Assembly (NCBI RefSeq): GCF_030848805.1 | Contig: NC_092366.1 | Coordinates: 5,041,724-5,105,723 of the forward strand | Reading direction: 5' to 3' | Origin: Temnothorax longispinosus | Taxonomy: Eukaryota; Arthropoda; Insecta; Hymenoptera; Formicidae | Length of the DNA stretch: 64,000 nucleotides | Shown: piece by piece, positions 25,501 to 36,932 of the stretch | Layout: each line of letters starts with the position of its first letter | Numbering within the stretch: position 1 is the first letter of the stretch | The notes under the pieces: model-generated | The model's input: the letters and a program-made list of their open reading frames with translations, nothing else | What the model was told of the DNA's origin: nothing | The model's database searches: none | Position numbers and translations under genes: made by a program

Positions 25501-28500
25501 TTCGATCTATGACCGACTAATATTTGTCATTTTGTTACATCAGCAGGACAGGGACGAGGATGATGTCTGGCGTATATATGCACGCGGAGCTTCGCACGCG
25601 TGTAGAAAATATGGGCGGGAGAAATTCCAGGAGAGAAGTTTGAGAAAGCGAGAAACGTGATTGTGGGCATTCCAATATGTTTGGACACGTGAGTGCGCAC
25701 GGACGAGCGCGTTTATGCGTCTTTCGGTGAAAACGTAAATGCGTTAAAAGCGTCTAAAAAGACGAGGTGGAATCGCATTAGCATAATACCTACCACAACG
25801 AATTTCCAAGCATTAGCATATTTCAGAATCCAGCCCCGCGCGCGTTTCTTTTATCGCGCCTTTAAACCGGAAATTTAGAACTGCGTCAGATAGAAATCTC
25901 TGTAAGGCAGTTAAACTGATAGTCATATAGAATGTTAAAGCCCGTCATTGACACGCGCAAAATGCCAGCGCGCTAATAATATCTTCGGCGCTTAATGTTA
26001 ATCCGGATTCCGCAATAGACGTAAGAGTTTAAGTATATAAACTCGTTAAACTCGGTCCTACGCCGCGATGCACCGTTATTTAGCTGTCCAGCCGAGCGTG
26101 CATGCAATCGATTTATACGAAACGCGTGAAGAATCTCTAAGTGCCGGAAGGAGTTCTTCACAGCTTATTCCAGACGCGCCACATGCGCAAGAGTTGCACA
26201 AGTTTTCGCGAAACTCACAACACGCGTTCGCGGTAATAAATAATGGATATGCTTTAAGTTAACATTATGTCTGGCATAGTGGAGCACTGATGGCGCAAGT
26301 CAAGGTACTTTAAATATCTCGCGTATATGGCGTTCCTCTTAGTGATAAAACTTAAACTGGCACTTGGTTGATGAACTTAACATTGAAAATTGGACTGATA
26401 AGAACCGCGGCACGAGCGACGCAGGTATAACGAGAGAAATTGCACGACGACGCGGAGATCCGAAGGTATTAAAAATGGTGCGTAGCGCTCGCGAGAGAGA
26501 AAGTAGCACCTACGATGATTCTTCCCAATGATCTTATACAATCGTTGTGCGTAGCATATTTTTCCTCCCTTCTGCTCGTAATATCGTGTAATTAAATCGA
26601 AATGAGATTACCAGATTACGTTATATCTCCTTGCGAATTAGGTCTCTTGCAATTTGCAATTATGATATGACAATAATTTATGCTTCTTGAAAGCCTGCAC
26701 CCGCATCTGCAGCTAATCGACTAATCGACGCTTTGATTAAACGACGAGGCAGGATAATTACATCCTTCGATGATTTACGAACGTAAACCGCAAACGAGGT
26801 AACAATGTTTCCACGGTGTGTACAGGATGTCGAGCGGAAATTACATATGTGGAAACACCTGATACGGTGTAACACGATCGGCACGGCGATTAAAGCCGCG
26901 GAATTGGCGGCCTCACTTTCGCTGGACTTCCTGATACAGCGACGGACGGATCTGCAATCTAAACGGCCGACTCGAAGGAAATAAGATCTCGTTCCAAGTT
27001 ATAGATTTCTATATGCAATCTACGAGGTCAGAGATTAACGGTGAACTTTTGTGAATTCCTTTCCCTTCTGTTTAATCAAACATTAAGTAACACATGTGTT
27101 TTTATTGCATTTACATTGCTGAATAAAAAATGGTATGTAAGTTTACTGTTACTTAGTGTTTGCTGGGATCTATCCCCAGCTTGGCGAAGGACGAAAGAGT
27201 AATTTTTTTTTCTTCAATCTATTTTTTTCAGGCAGGGGACAGTCGCGGCGAGCGGAGGATCGCGAGGATGGGACGCGTAGCTCGTCGAGAGAGGTGCTCG
27301 CGTTCGCGGATGTCAAAGAGGCCCGGTAAAGTGGAAAGTGAAGGTATACCCCAGTGCACGTTGGCAATGACGTTGCGCTCACGACGCGCGTTCTTTCGTT
27401 CTCTCAGGTGCAACCATTTCCTTCTATCTCGTCCGGACGCACGCACACGTGCGGTGACACGTGTGTGCGCTCTCTCGCCCACCAGCGGATACGCCATATG
27501 CGCGTGGGACAGATCTTATGTAAACGCGAGTGAAACCGCCGACGTATACCGAAATTTATCAGTGTCGTCCCTCGCTTCCCTCCGGATCTCTGCGGTTTCG
27601 TTTCACCGCAGACTGACTGTAAAAAAATTTTGTTCGCCAGGTTCACGGAGGATCTTTAGAGAGCGAAGGATCTTCTAGATGATCGAAGGATCAATTAATC
27701 GCGTCTGACTGTCTAGTTTTCAATTATATATATACAGCATGTTTATTTCTGTGATAAAGTACATACAAATATAGAATATGCGATGTAAGAGCAATTATTA
27801 GTATGCAATTATTTATTGGAGCGTTACAATTACATACTTCCTTGCTCGCACGTAACGCTATCGATCAAAATAACGGCCACGAAGAGGAATATGAAAAGAG
27901 AATCGAGGAGAGGATACACAAGTGGAGAATGCTTCGCGGGAGAAGGATCGGTCCAGAGGGAGAAAAAAAAGACAAAATTAAATGACGACCTGCTAGAACT
28001 GGTCTGTCTTGGGAACAGCAAGAGGCCAGACTGTCGCATTAATGCATGCTTTAGGAATTCAATGTTTGATCGTCCTGGAATTTCGTAATTTTTGGAAAGT
28101 AAATTTAAGTCTTATCCATCTCGATAATCGGTTACCGTAGACTGCACGGTACGATACACCGAGTATTGCGGGTGAGCGGCAAAAAGGAACTCGGTAATTA
28201 TAGAATCGATAAAAATTCGATCTCGACATTTCGCAGTTTCCAGGAAACGCAATAGAAGGATCACCATTGCGATTTTTGTAGAGAGAGAAAAAGAGAGAGA
28301 GTTCTATCTGCGGAACCAGAGAGGAAGACCACCGCGGGAATTAAGTCTCGCGTGATTTGGGCGAAAATTTTAAACGATCTCTTCTACTCTCTGACTCTCC
28401 CGGCGCGGACGCGTACACGCTGATCTTTCAGGAAACAGCTCTAGGAACGTTGACGGAGAGAAAGGTGGGCTTCGACGTAGCGAAAATAGCGAGGGGCGCG

Positions 28501-28554
28501 CCTACCTGCGACGGTCAAGACGGCGCAGAGCAGCGCCGCGTCCTGGAGCCTCAT
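22516..28554 (-). CDS. Chitin deacetylase with one chitin-binding domain (Cda3/4-like)
   Basis: Nine exons join in phase to 482 residues: 28554-28506, 24869-24754, 24601-24490, 24135-24008, 23922-23717, 23644-23349, 23235-22989, 22915-22724 and 22618-22516. Exon 1 encodes a signal peptide (MRLQDAALLCAVLTVA). Residues about 30-90 are a type-2 chitin-binding domain (CPEGQGNGNFADPATCRRFYQ, CVDGYPYLNRCPSG). There is no LDLa domain; the polysaccharide-deacetylase domain begins at MIIMTFDGAIN. Domain order fits the insect Cda3/4 group, secreted to cuticle or matrix. The first metal motif reads TFDG, and the usual HSxxH reads ETISL, so the metal site looks altered. An apparent stop at 22720-22722 is intronic: the donor at 22723 joins to YMETCRECPNKYPWLG. 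Confidence 0.9.
24239..24351. mobile_element. MITE-like fold-back element in chitin deacetylase intron 4
   Basis: Terminal inverted repeats GGGGTCTATTCTGTAAA and complement bound a 113 bp element. The flanks are TAA (left) and TAG (right), near the 3-base TWA duplication expected for PIF/Harbinger-type elements. Inner sequence also folds (GCGCAAAGCGCG). No open frame. Confidence 0.7.
24870..28505. other. First intron of the chitin deacetylase (3.6 kb)
   Basis: Joins the signal-peptide exon to the chitin-binding exon (phase 1). It starts near a CT microsatellite at 24979-25002. The rest is mixed-composition sequence with unphased frames. The CpG-rich block 27160-27660 has long frames on both strands, none with splice or family support. 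Confidence 0.7.
24979..25002. repeat. (CT)n microsatellite
   Basis: About twelve TC units within the first chitin deacetylase intron. Confidence 0.9.
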
Positions 28555-29712
28555 CGTTCCGCGCGCGCGGAATTCTCTCGGTAGTCTCAGGGTGACGGTC
28601 GCGTGTCCGAATTCCCTTTCGCGTGCCTCTCGTTTTCAGCTCGTGCGATCACCGCGACCACGGCGACGTATCATCAGAGCCGACCGAACGAGCACGACCG
28701 ATCCGCTGAGCCGCGACACTGCCGGGGGTAGACTGCCGTCGCCGTCGCCGTCGCGCGGCAACTTCTCGGGAACTGGCCGGCTCAGGAACCACCGTTCTCA
28801 GCTCATTGGCTGACCACTTTCTACCGGCGCGGCGTGGCGCGGCGCAGCGGCCCGCGCCGCCGTCGTCGGGAGTAAGGCCCCGGACACACACTTTTTCGTA
28901 ACAGTAACAGTAGGATTTCGACCAATCGTGTTACTCGATTCGGGAACGTATGGCCGTACGTTTTCGAATCGAGCAACGCGATTGGTCGAAATCCTACTGT
29001 TACGTTCTACGGAAAGTGTGTGTGGCCAGTTTAAACCGACGAGAAAAGCTGTCTCTCATATCGGACACGACACGCCGCAGCCGTGAGATTCACGGCTCGC
29101 TCGCGGGCGAAGTTTGCCCTCGAGCCTTATTCTCCGCTCGACCGCTCGTTTCGCTTTCAAACAGGGACGGATCGGCGCCGCGGCCGCCGGGGAGTCGCAG
29201 AGTCGGACGACGTGCACGAACATTATATATAATTAATTAAGCTAATCTGATAATATATCTAGAATTGGAACTGTCGAACGGAATGTTAGACTTTCATGCA
29301 CAATCGTTTTCACGCAAGCTAGAAACGCAAATTGTCGATTGCAACATTTTTATTTAATATTGTATATAGAGACTTTGTCGGAATTCGATATGTATATAGC
29401 AACATCTCCGCGTAATGCGCGACAATATTTGTTAAATACAAATGCGCCCGCTAAATTGGCACATTCTCAATTAGCTCCTAGCGAACAATTATACTATTAT
29501 ATAGACATTATAGAAATATATAGTTAATCTCCTCGTCGAATTAAGCCGTTTGGAAGCTCGTCGTTATTAATCCTGTAGCATTCAGGATCAGATATGGCAT
29601 ATCCGCCTCTTCTTTAGGATTTTAACGGCAGCGCCGCAGAGAGAGCCCGCTTCTTAACGAGGCGATTTAGGAACCGGTCAGAGAGGAGTCTCGCGTGCGC
29701 GGCGAGGGCGGC
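28555..29712. other. Gap between chitin deacetylase start and CCDC134 end
   Basis: The first 300 bases are CpG-rich: chitin deacetylase promoter and 5' UTR. A 162 bp fold-back element follows, then AT-rich sequence with no supported exon. Confidence 0.55.
28876..29037. mobile_element. Fold-back (MITE-like) element upstream of chitin deacetylase
   Basis: Both ends read GGCC followed by GACACACACTTT-type sequence. The two arms (about 75 bases) pair along ACAGTAGGATTTCGACCAAT and TGCTCGATTCG blocks and meet at a GGCC centre. Total about 162 bp. No clear target duplication. It lies about 320 bases upstream of the chitin deacetylase start. Confidence 0.65.
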
Positions 29713-31298
29713 TCACAACTCGATTTTAGCAATCTGCGGTCCCTTTTTACGTTTTTCTTTCTTCGCGGGCTTCTTCTTCTTCACGGTGTCCTCGCGCTGG
29801 CCGGCGTGGGCGGCGCTCCTGTACGGATTAAAATAGTCCGGGTCGCGTTCCGTAATGTTCAGCTCCTGCTCGACCAGGCGAAACATCGTGATGGTCGATT
29901 TGTTCAGCAAATGCCGCGTCCGATTGGCGAAATTCAGGGACCAATGTATCGTGGAGTTCCATCCCGACTGCGTCCTCAGTATCCTGTGAGTGATGTCCGG
30001 CAGGTGCAGGACGATGTCTCCGAAAAGCGCGGTGTTCTCCAGGATGCTGGACAACGCTGCGACAAATGTAGTAAGAGAAGTCCGTAAAGCATTTTAAATC
30101 ATTATTTCTCACGAAAATTGCTGTTATATCTTCCGTCATAGTCTCTAATTGATTTTAAATAATTTCAGATACGGTAACTCAAATAATTAGCTCGCGGTGA
30201 GTAAAGTTTTAACCAGTTTTTTTTTTATAAATTCGAGCAGAATATTGCGGCAGAGATCACCTTATTATTCCGTCAGGCACAATCAGGCAGATTGCTGGCA
30301 AAAACCGAGCAGAGTCTGTTATTTTGCAATCATTTAAATGGTTGCGAAACGACAGACTCCGCGCTCGGTTCCTGCGCTCAGTCCGCCACATCACATTCCG
30401 TTATATTTCTATCGACATTCCACCGGACGATTCGTGGCGATTTTGTGGCGGAACAGTTTGCGAAATCTGTTTTCGACGAACTCGGCTATCCGAATGAATA
30501 ATCGTATATACCGTCTTTGACGTCGGTATCCACGGGGAAAGAACTGTTGTGCGGTAGGAAACCGGCCTTCTCGATGACGCTCTTGCTCGATTCGACGACC
30601 TCCACTATCTTCTCAGTCAGCACCGTAATCATTTTGTACAGACGCTCGTAATTGTCCATCTTCAGGAGAGTTTGCACAGCCTCTATGTGGTCCTTTCGCC
30701 GTTGAGCAAATAGTTTCTTAACTGTTGCAAAAACAGTCGAGAGGCAATGAGGCAACAAGACGAAATAACGAATTAAGTATAATACAATAAAAATTAAGAT
30801 AAAACACATATGGGTGAAATATTTAAGGTAAAGAATGTAAATATCAAAAATAATTAAAGTAGATGATGTAAATATAAAAAATACTTAAAATATTCCAGGT
30901 AAAAATCTCCATTTATTTTAACAAGTTGCGAAAGCGCACCGATAATTTTATTCTTCTTGGCTATTTTTTTTTTTTTTAACACTGCGCATTTGAAACAACG
31001 TGCAAAGCTACCGCTTTAGAAGAAAGAAGAAGGTGCGGAAAGCGCAATTAACGTTAAATACCGGAGCTAATCAAACGCAAAAAGAAAAAGAAGAAAAAGG
31101 AGTAAAGTTCGACGTACATAGCTCCTCGTCGAGCTTCGATTTGGATTCCCCGCCCTTTCGCGGTTCGCTCGTGACTGGCTCGTCGACTTCCCGCTGCGCA
31201 TGCGCGAGCAGCACCGTCAACACCGACGCAGCAGCCACGACGGCGACGTGGAGGAAAACGCGCGACGACGGCCGAGACGTTCGCGACGGGCGGTGCAT
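29713..31298 (-). CDS. CCDC134: CCDC134, secreted/ER-resident coiled-coil protein
   Basis: Three exons (31298-31118, 30721-30512, 30056-29713) join to 244 residues against about 229 in human. The start is followed by a signal anchor or peptide (HVAVVAAASVLTVLLAHA). The middle exon has KKLFAQRRKDHIEAVQTLL and an amphipathic helix run. The last exon has the conserved ENTALFGDIVLHLP block and NITERDPDYFNPY. The C-terminus is Lys-rich and ends KIEL, close to the QSEL-type ER retrieval end of the human protein. An in-frame GTG lies upstream, but the ATG at 31298 is the first true start. Family role: ER-resident protein that supports glycoprotein folding and has reported secreted activity. Head to head with YIPF6. 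Confidence 0.9.
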
Positions 31299-31831
31299 CG
31301 CGGAGAAATTCACCTGGCGACCGGCAACGTCGCCGTACGGCGTTCACCCTCGCCCGGGTGGTGCCGTCGGGAGGGTGTCCGCGCGATACCGATCGTTGTA
31401 TACGTCATTCGAACGCGGCCGCACCGCAGTGTTCCGCCACACCGGCGACACTGACGCCACCTGCCGGCACCGGGGATCCCTGCTGACTTGTCGTCCGTCG
31501 TCCCCGTCGAGCCGTCATCCTGGGATCATCGGGAGTCGTCGGCGGTGTCATATATATCTCGCGCCGGATCTAGAACGCGATAGATTCGGATAGATGCGGT
31601 ATCTTCACGGTTTCACGTCGCTGCCGATAACGTGCCGCAGATCGGCGGCGAGTTGAGCACGACGCGTGCGTGGTGGATAATAACATACATACGTATACCG
31701 TGTGTGTAAACGTGTCGCGCGGTGGACGACGGATTCCTCGTTGATTGATATGCCCGGAGTGCACCGCACGCGGGATCGTCGACGTTACGCTTCCTCCTAG
31801 CTCCCACTGACGATTCGAATCTGCAGCGAAT
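31299..31831. promoter_or_regulatory. Divergent promoter, CCDC134 / YIPF6
   Basis: 533 CpG-rich bases between two divergent ATGs. Both genes act in the secretory pathway, so a shared promoter is plausible. No clear TATA box is seen close to either start. Confidence 0.6.
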
Positions 31832-33779
31832 ATGGCGGCGATGGACGGCGACACGAAGCTCGACGTAAATATCGTTCGCTGTGATTTATTAAATTGCCAT
31901 CGTGTCCGTTCTCCGAGATTCGCCACGGCGATTTCGTAGACACGTTTCCGTTCGGCATGCGTTGCGTTTGACGTTTTTGACATTTTGCATTACGTTCGAC
32001 AGATGTACGACGACGTCACGTACGCGGTGGACGCTCAGCACGTTGAGGGTGAGATGACAGTGGGTTCGAAGCAGCAGCGGTCAACTTTGGGAGAACCGGA
32101 ATTCAACACGTTAGACGAGCCCATCAAAGATACAATTGTACGTGTCTCGTGTCTGTTTATCACTTCTGCTCCAAAGTTATAAAGTTTAAAACACAGTAAT
32201 ATATGGAGTCTGACAGTGGAAAAGTTTTAGATTATTTCTTGTAAAGGAACAACAAGGTCTAAAGTGATAAGATGTGGGAATAATCTCTTAATATTCCCCA
32301 TTTATTCATACTGAATTACGTTTTAATAGTAACATTTTATAAACGAGCACTTCTGCAGTGCCAACTCCTTGAAGTTCCCAAGGATCATATCGCAGTCAAA
32401 ATGATGTCATATTGACTGCGATATATTTCTTTCACGAAAGTTTTTGATTACTTTATTAAATAAATTTTAATTTAATTGAATTTGCTGCTATGAATAAGGT
32501 TTTAACGAAAAAGTGTTTAAAAACAAAGCCTCAAAATATTCTTTGAAAAATAACATATAGAAGCCTACGTTTTAATAGTAACATTTTATAAACGAGCACT
32601 TCTGCAGTGCCAACTCCTTGAAGTTCCCAGGGATCATATCGCAGTGAAAATGATGTCATATTGACTGCGATATATTTCTTTCATGAAAATTTCTGATTAC
32701 TTTATTAAATAAATTTTAATTTAATTGAATTTGCTGCCATGGATACGGTTTTAAGGAAAAAGTGTTTAAAAACAAAGCCTCAAAACATTCTTTGAAAAAT
32801 AACATATAGAAGCCTGAAAATTTGCCAGAATGCGCTACAGATACTCTGTACATATCTGACTTTTATTACATATGTGCGTTTCTATCTGATGCAGTTGAGG
32901 GACGTTCGAGCGGTGGGCAAGAAGTTTTTCCATGTTTTATATCCTAAAGAGAAGAAAAGTCTACTGAAAGAATGTGAGTATGACTGACAAAACTCTCTTA
33001 TTATAGCCTCTTAAGAAGGCAGCAGATTATTATATACTTGTATATTTCAGGGGATCTATGGGGACCATTAATATTGTGTACTTTTATGGCGATGTAAGAT
33101 ATATTTATACATAGATATTACGCATACGTATGAAAATGATTTTATATGGCGCACATTATAATTTATAATTGTTTCACTCAGGATATTGCAAGGTTCCACT
33201 GATGCAGCGGATAACTCGAACGATGGAGGACCTGAATTTGCAGAAGTGTTTGTCATCGTGTGGATTGGATCTATGGTTGTTACGTTGAATTCAAAACTGT
33301 TGGGTGGAAATATGTAAGTAAATGAACTGCGAATTCTGACTTTATCAATTAGTTTACGATTATTGAAATGTATGACACAAAAATGTTCAAATTTTACAGA
33401 TCTTTCTTCCAAAGCGTTTGCGTCCTAGGGTATTGCCTATTACCGACTGCCATCGCGTTAATTCTATGCAGAATTATACTGATAGTAGAGCAAAGCACTT
33501 TCCTATTTACCCTTAGATTTGTGATCAGCATGATTGGATTTTTGTGGGCAACATATGGTAAGCGTCAATTATTCCAGTAAGATTATTTTTCCGTGATTTG
33601 TATTTTTCGAATTTTATCTAAACGAAATGTATTGCTACATCAAAGTTTATATTAATATTTTAGCGTCTATGGCGTTCCTGGGCGACAGTCAACCCGCAGG
33701 GAGGAAAGCATTAGCAGTATATCCAATTTTTCTGTTTTACTTCGTCATATCATGGCTAGTTATATCCCACACCACATAA
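31832..33779 (+). CDS. YIPF6: YIPF6 (Yip1 domain family member 6), Golgi membrane protein
   Basis: Seven exons join to 231 residues: 31832-31864, 32003-32137, 32895-32973, 33051-33093, 33182-33313, 33400-33557 and 33664-33779. The conserved core is very clear: VGKKFFHVLYPKEKKSLLK, WDLWGPLILC, GGPEFAEVFVIVWIGSM, NSKLLGGNISFFQSVCVLGY, and a terminal QPAGRKALAVYPIFLFYFVISW. About five membrane spans. Family role: ER-to-Golgi and intra-Golgi trafficking in complex with YIF1/YIPF proteins. The first exon is only 33 bases; this start gives correct phase to exon 2. A short ATG at 32003 is the next candidate start. Intron 2 holds a 249 bp tandem duplication. Confidence 0.95.
32317..32814. repeat. Tandem duplication of a 249 bp unit, YIPF6 intron 2
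   Basis: Units 32317-32565 and 32566-32814 are over 90% identical by eye. Each contains an inverted repeat ATATCGCAGTCAA / TTGACTGCGATAT with a 12-base loop (one mismatch in unit 2) and a smaller GCACT/AGTGC hairpin. Confidence 0.92.
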
Positions 33780-34372
33780 AATGCAGCACAAAAATTAATC
33801 TGTTACAAGACTGCGCATTGCTCCGACCTTCCGTGTTAAGTTTCGGAGGACGATGGAAAAAAAAAACCGGGAGGAGATGCAATGCTTTTTCGTACATGGT
33901 ATTTTCCAAGTCCTGCATTTGGACATATTCCAATATCGTGCTTTTGTGAATAATACACAAGTATGGTAGGCAAATATTTATTATCTTAGATTCTCATTCG
34001 ATACGTCAATTATGAGACTTGTAATTATATTTAATCTCACTGTGAATGCACATTACGATTGAGACAAATATCTTGTCGATATAATATAAAACTATATTCT
34101 TTCTGCATGAATGTGAAAAATTGATCAGATTGGTATATATTTGTACAGACATGAAAAAAAAATGATGTAGTACGAGCGATAATTACTTGTCATTAATTCT
34201 AGACTGTTGAATCTGGATATCTCCTGTACTTCCATAAATTTTAACGATTTTTTTTACCAGATTCCGATTTTAATTATAATTTAATTAAATTCAGACAGTG
34301 CAGAAGTTCGATGTATAATTTATATCTTTTTGTATATTATGTACATAGAATTACGTTTAAACCATATGTTAC

Positions 34373-34378
34373 AATAAA
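34373..34378 (+). terminator. Poly(A) signal, probably YIPF6
   Basis: AATAAA on the plus strand, 594 bases after the YIPF6 stop and 35 bases from the opposed BBS8 signal. Confidence 0.6.
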
Positions 34379-34412
34379 ATAATACAGCATAGAATATAAG
34401 AATCTCTCGTAG

Positions 34413-34418
34413 TTTATT
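34413..34418 (-). terminator. Poly(A) signal abutting the BBS8 stop codon
   Basis: On the minus strand the stop TGA is followed directly by AATAAA, implying a 3' UTR of only 20-30 bases. Confidence 0.6.
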
Positions 34419-36545
34419 TCACATGTGTGAGAAGTATCTTTGCAGTTTCTGCAAAAGAGTCTTGCTGTCGTAATGTCCGGGATACGCGCTCAACGACTTT
34501 TGTACCGCGATGTAACTTGTCTGCAGGTCTCCAACCTGTATGCATGCATCGAACAAAGTCTGTAATACTGTAATTCGGCGTACATCGAGGTAGATTAGGA
34601 ACAGTTTACCTCGTAAGCTAAATGCGCACTGTTGAAGTGCGCCTCGTACACGTAGCTAGCGATGTTAGCTGCTGCATGGAAATATGTTCTCGCCGCGGTA
34701 ACGTTCCCGTTGCGCATTTCTATCACGCCGAGATTGTTATAAGCCAAAGCATGCCTATTATCGCTGGCGACGGCTAGCCTTAAACACTCCTCGGCCATCA
34801 TCAGATCGCCCAGCGTCTGCAATTCCATCCATTCTGTATAACTTAATTATTTTAAAACGACGAAACGAGTCACACGTACAATAGCTATGTGAGAAATGTT
34901 GTACCACACGTCGGCCGCGTTCTCGTCGGTTGCAAGATTTAACGCTCTTTCGAAGCATGATATAGTATGATCGTATTGCTGAGCGTAGAAACAACAAAGC
35001 CCGAGGTTGTTGAACAACTCGGCGTTATGTACGCCCATTTGCAAGAGGCGCCTGGAACGTATATTTAGAATCGAAATTTAGTATTGTTACGTATGAATGA
35101 AACGCTGGAGATACAAATGGATCTGATCACACGGTAAATTAAAAAAACCATTGTAAAAGTAAAAAGAGTTCATAGAATCTACTTGTATTTCCGATGTATT
35201 TCGTACATAATGCATTTTATATTATACGTGTACCTGTAATAACGCAAAGCTAGCTCCGGTTGATCATTGTAAAAATGATGCATGCCTATACTGGCGATCG
35301 CCTCGGTGTGAGAAGCGTCCTCCTGCGCAATTAACTTGTAATATTTCATGGACATCGTCGCGTTGTTCAGGCTCTCGAATATGCGGCCCATCTCCGTGAG
35401 AATTGTAACGTCGTTCGCGAAGAACTCGAGGCCCTTCTTGCACGTGTCCAGCGCGGCCACTGGCTGATCGAGCCTGATGTAGACTCTGATCAGCCGCAAA
35501 ATCGTTTCGACGTTCCTGTGATCCTTCAACGCCGACTTGAATTGCTGCTCCGCGTCTCTTACTAATCCCAACGTGTAATAACACTTTCCGAGTTGAACTT
35601 TCCACCACCAATCTTTATACTGACAGACCTGCGTCGCCTGAACGGCCAAGTCCAGCGCCTGTGATATATTCACACACAACGGCTTATTTAGGATATTGTT
35701 ATAATATACTAAAATAATATCTGTCAATATAATGTCCGCGACTCACGTATCTCGCATCATGTTCGTGGTAATATATATATTCGAACAATGGTTTCGCTAT
35801 GCTTTGCTGATTAGCGTATTTAGTTATGTTTAATCGCGACAGTTGGATAAAAGGCCCACCGGGCTCCGTCAACATCGACGCTGTGCCAAGCCTTGGAGGA
35901 CGAAGATCTCATATTTAATCCCTTCTTGATATTAAGTAGAAACATAAGTCACTCATTATACCTAACGCTGCGTCCTGAGCTTGCTGTAATTGGCCTGGCA
36001 GTCATTGCTGTTCTTGGTGTTCGCAATGCCTGTTCAATAGACTGGGACATCGCTGCCTGAGTGGCAGGTCGTACTACCCCGGTAACGGGTCTACCTTTAA
36101 AACATCAATGCGAAATCTCGTTTTAGAATCGAACAATAAATTTGAATTGGACTTTTTAGGCGAGCCATGACAAACCGGATTGAGATTTCGGTCGCACCCC
36201 TTGACCAGTGGAACTGGTACCAGGATTTTTCAGGGAAGTTCCTGGCCTGGGCATCGTAGATATTGCATAATTATCTAACAGAGTCTCCGCGATTCCCTCC
36301 TCCTCGCCCTCGATGTCATCCACGTAGACTTGCAGCGTTAAGGCACGCATTTTCAAGACCCACACGGCCTGGTGGCGAAGTTATAATGTCACGACTGATT
36401 CACAAACGATTACCACTTTCAAGAAACAAGGAGAAACAATATATACCTGATCCAACGGATTTTTCCGCAACAAATCCGTGCATACCGCGGCGCAAGCTTC
36501 GTACTTTTGTCGGCTGAATAAGCTCAAAGCTGTGAATAATTCCAT
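34419..36545 (-). CDS. BBS8: BBS8 / TTC8, BBSome TPR subunit
   Basis: Eight exons join to 496 residues against about 515 in human: 36545-36447, 36368-36176, 36094-35962, 35891-35747, 35658-35234, 35051-34880, 34816-34610 and 34535-34419. The N-terminus (SLFSRQKYEACAAVCTDLL) and the Pro/Arg/Thr-rich linker (MPRPGTSLKNPGTSSTGQG, then GRPVTGVVRPATQ) match the family. TPR repeats follow, with the signatures YKDWWWKVQLGKCYY, NDQPELALRYYRRLLQMG and FNNLGLCCFYAQQYDHT. The BBSome moves membrane proteins in cilia; in insects it serves ciliated sensory neurons and sperm. Head to head with the WDY-like gene. Confidence 0.95.
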
Positions 36546-36932
36546 GCTTGACGAAGTCTAAATTACCTCCAGGAATGGAACGCCAGTCTCGTAGCATTGA
36601 TCCGATTAGACTATACCACTGTACTATGTTTTGAGCAACCACCTGCCTTATGGCGTACATACACAAGCGAAGTTATTGATTATTCCGAGTTATCTTTTCT
36701 TTCGTAACGACGACGTAAAATGTAAAGGTAGTAATCGATGCAATAGTACACATATGATTGGTATTTGTTTTTAATCACATGCGAGATGACATATACTGGG
36801 ATAAGTCTTTATAACGTTTTTTCAGCGCTAACGACATGAACGAATAAAATTGTCAAATGTATTCCTGATATGATTTTGATCTACTTGAATGATTACAATC
36901 ATTTTTTCATTTATTAAAAAATTGTAATTGCC
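36546..36932. promoter_or_regulatory. Divergent promoter, BBS8 / WDY-like gene
   Basis: 387 bases between two divergent ATGs of genes expected in ciliated or flagellated cells. It ends in a partial X-box-like palindrome (36927-36940, ATTGCCATGGCATT) that overlaps the WDY-like start and matches 11 of 14 positions of the RFX consensus GTTGCCATGGCAAC. No TATA box is obvious. Confidence 0.5.

Larger units (their letters stand above)
33780..34418. other. Tail-to-tail gap, YIPF6 / BBS8
   Basis: AT-rich 3' flanks of the two converging genes, with a poly(A) signal for each near 34373 and 34413. No exon is supported. Confidence 0.6.

Noticed and set aside
27160..27678. 172-codon plus-strand frame in the chitin deacetylase intron
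   Set aside because: Arg/Ser-rich and CpG-driven; open frames occur on both strands at once; no conserved motif.
31000..31593. 197-codon plus-strand frame
   Set aside because: Antisense to CCDC134 exon 1 and the divergent promoter; Arg/Ser-rich only.
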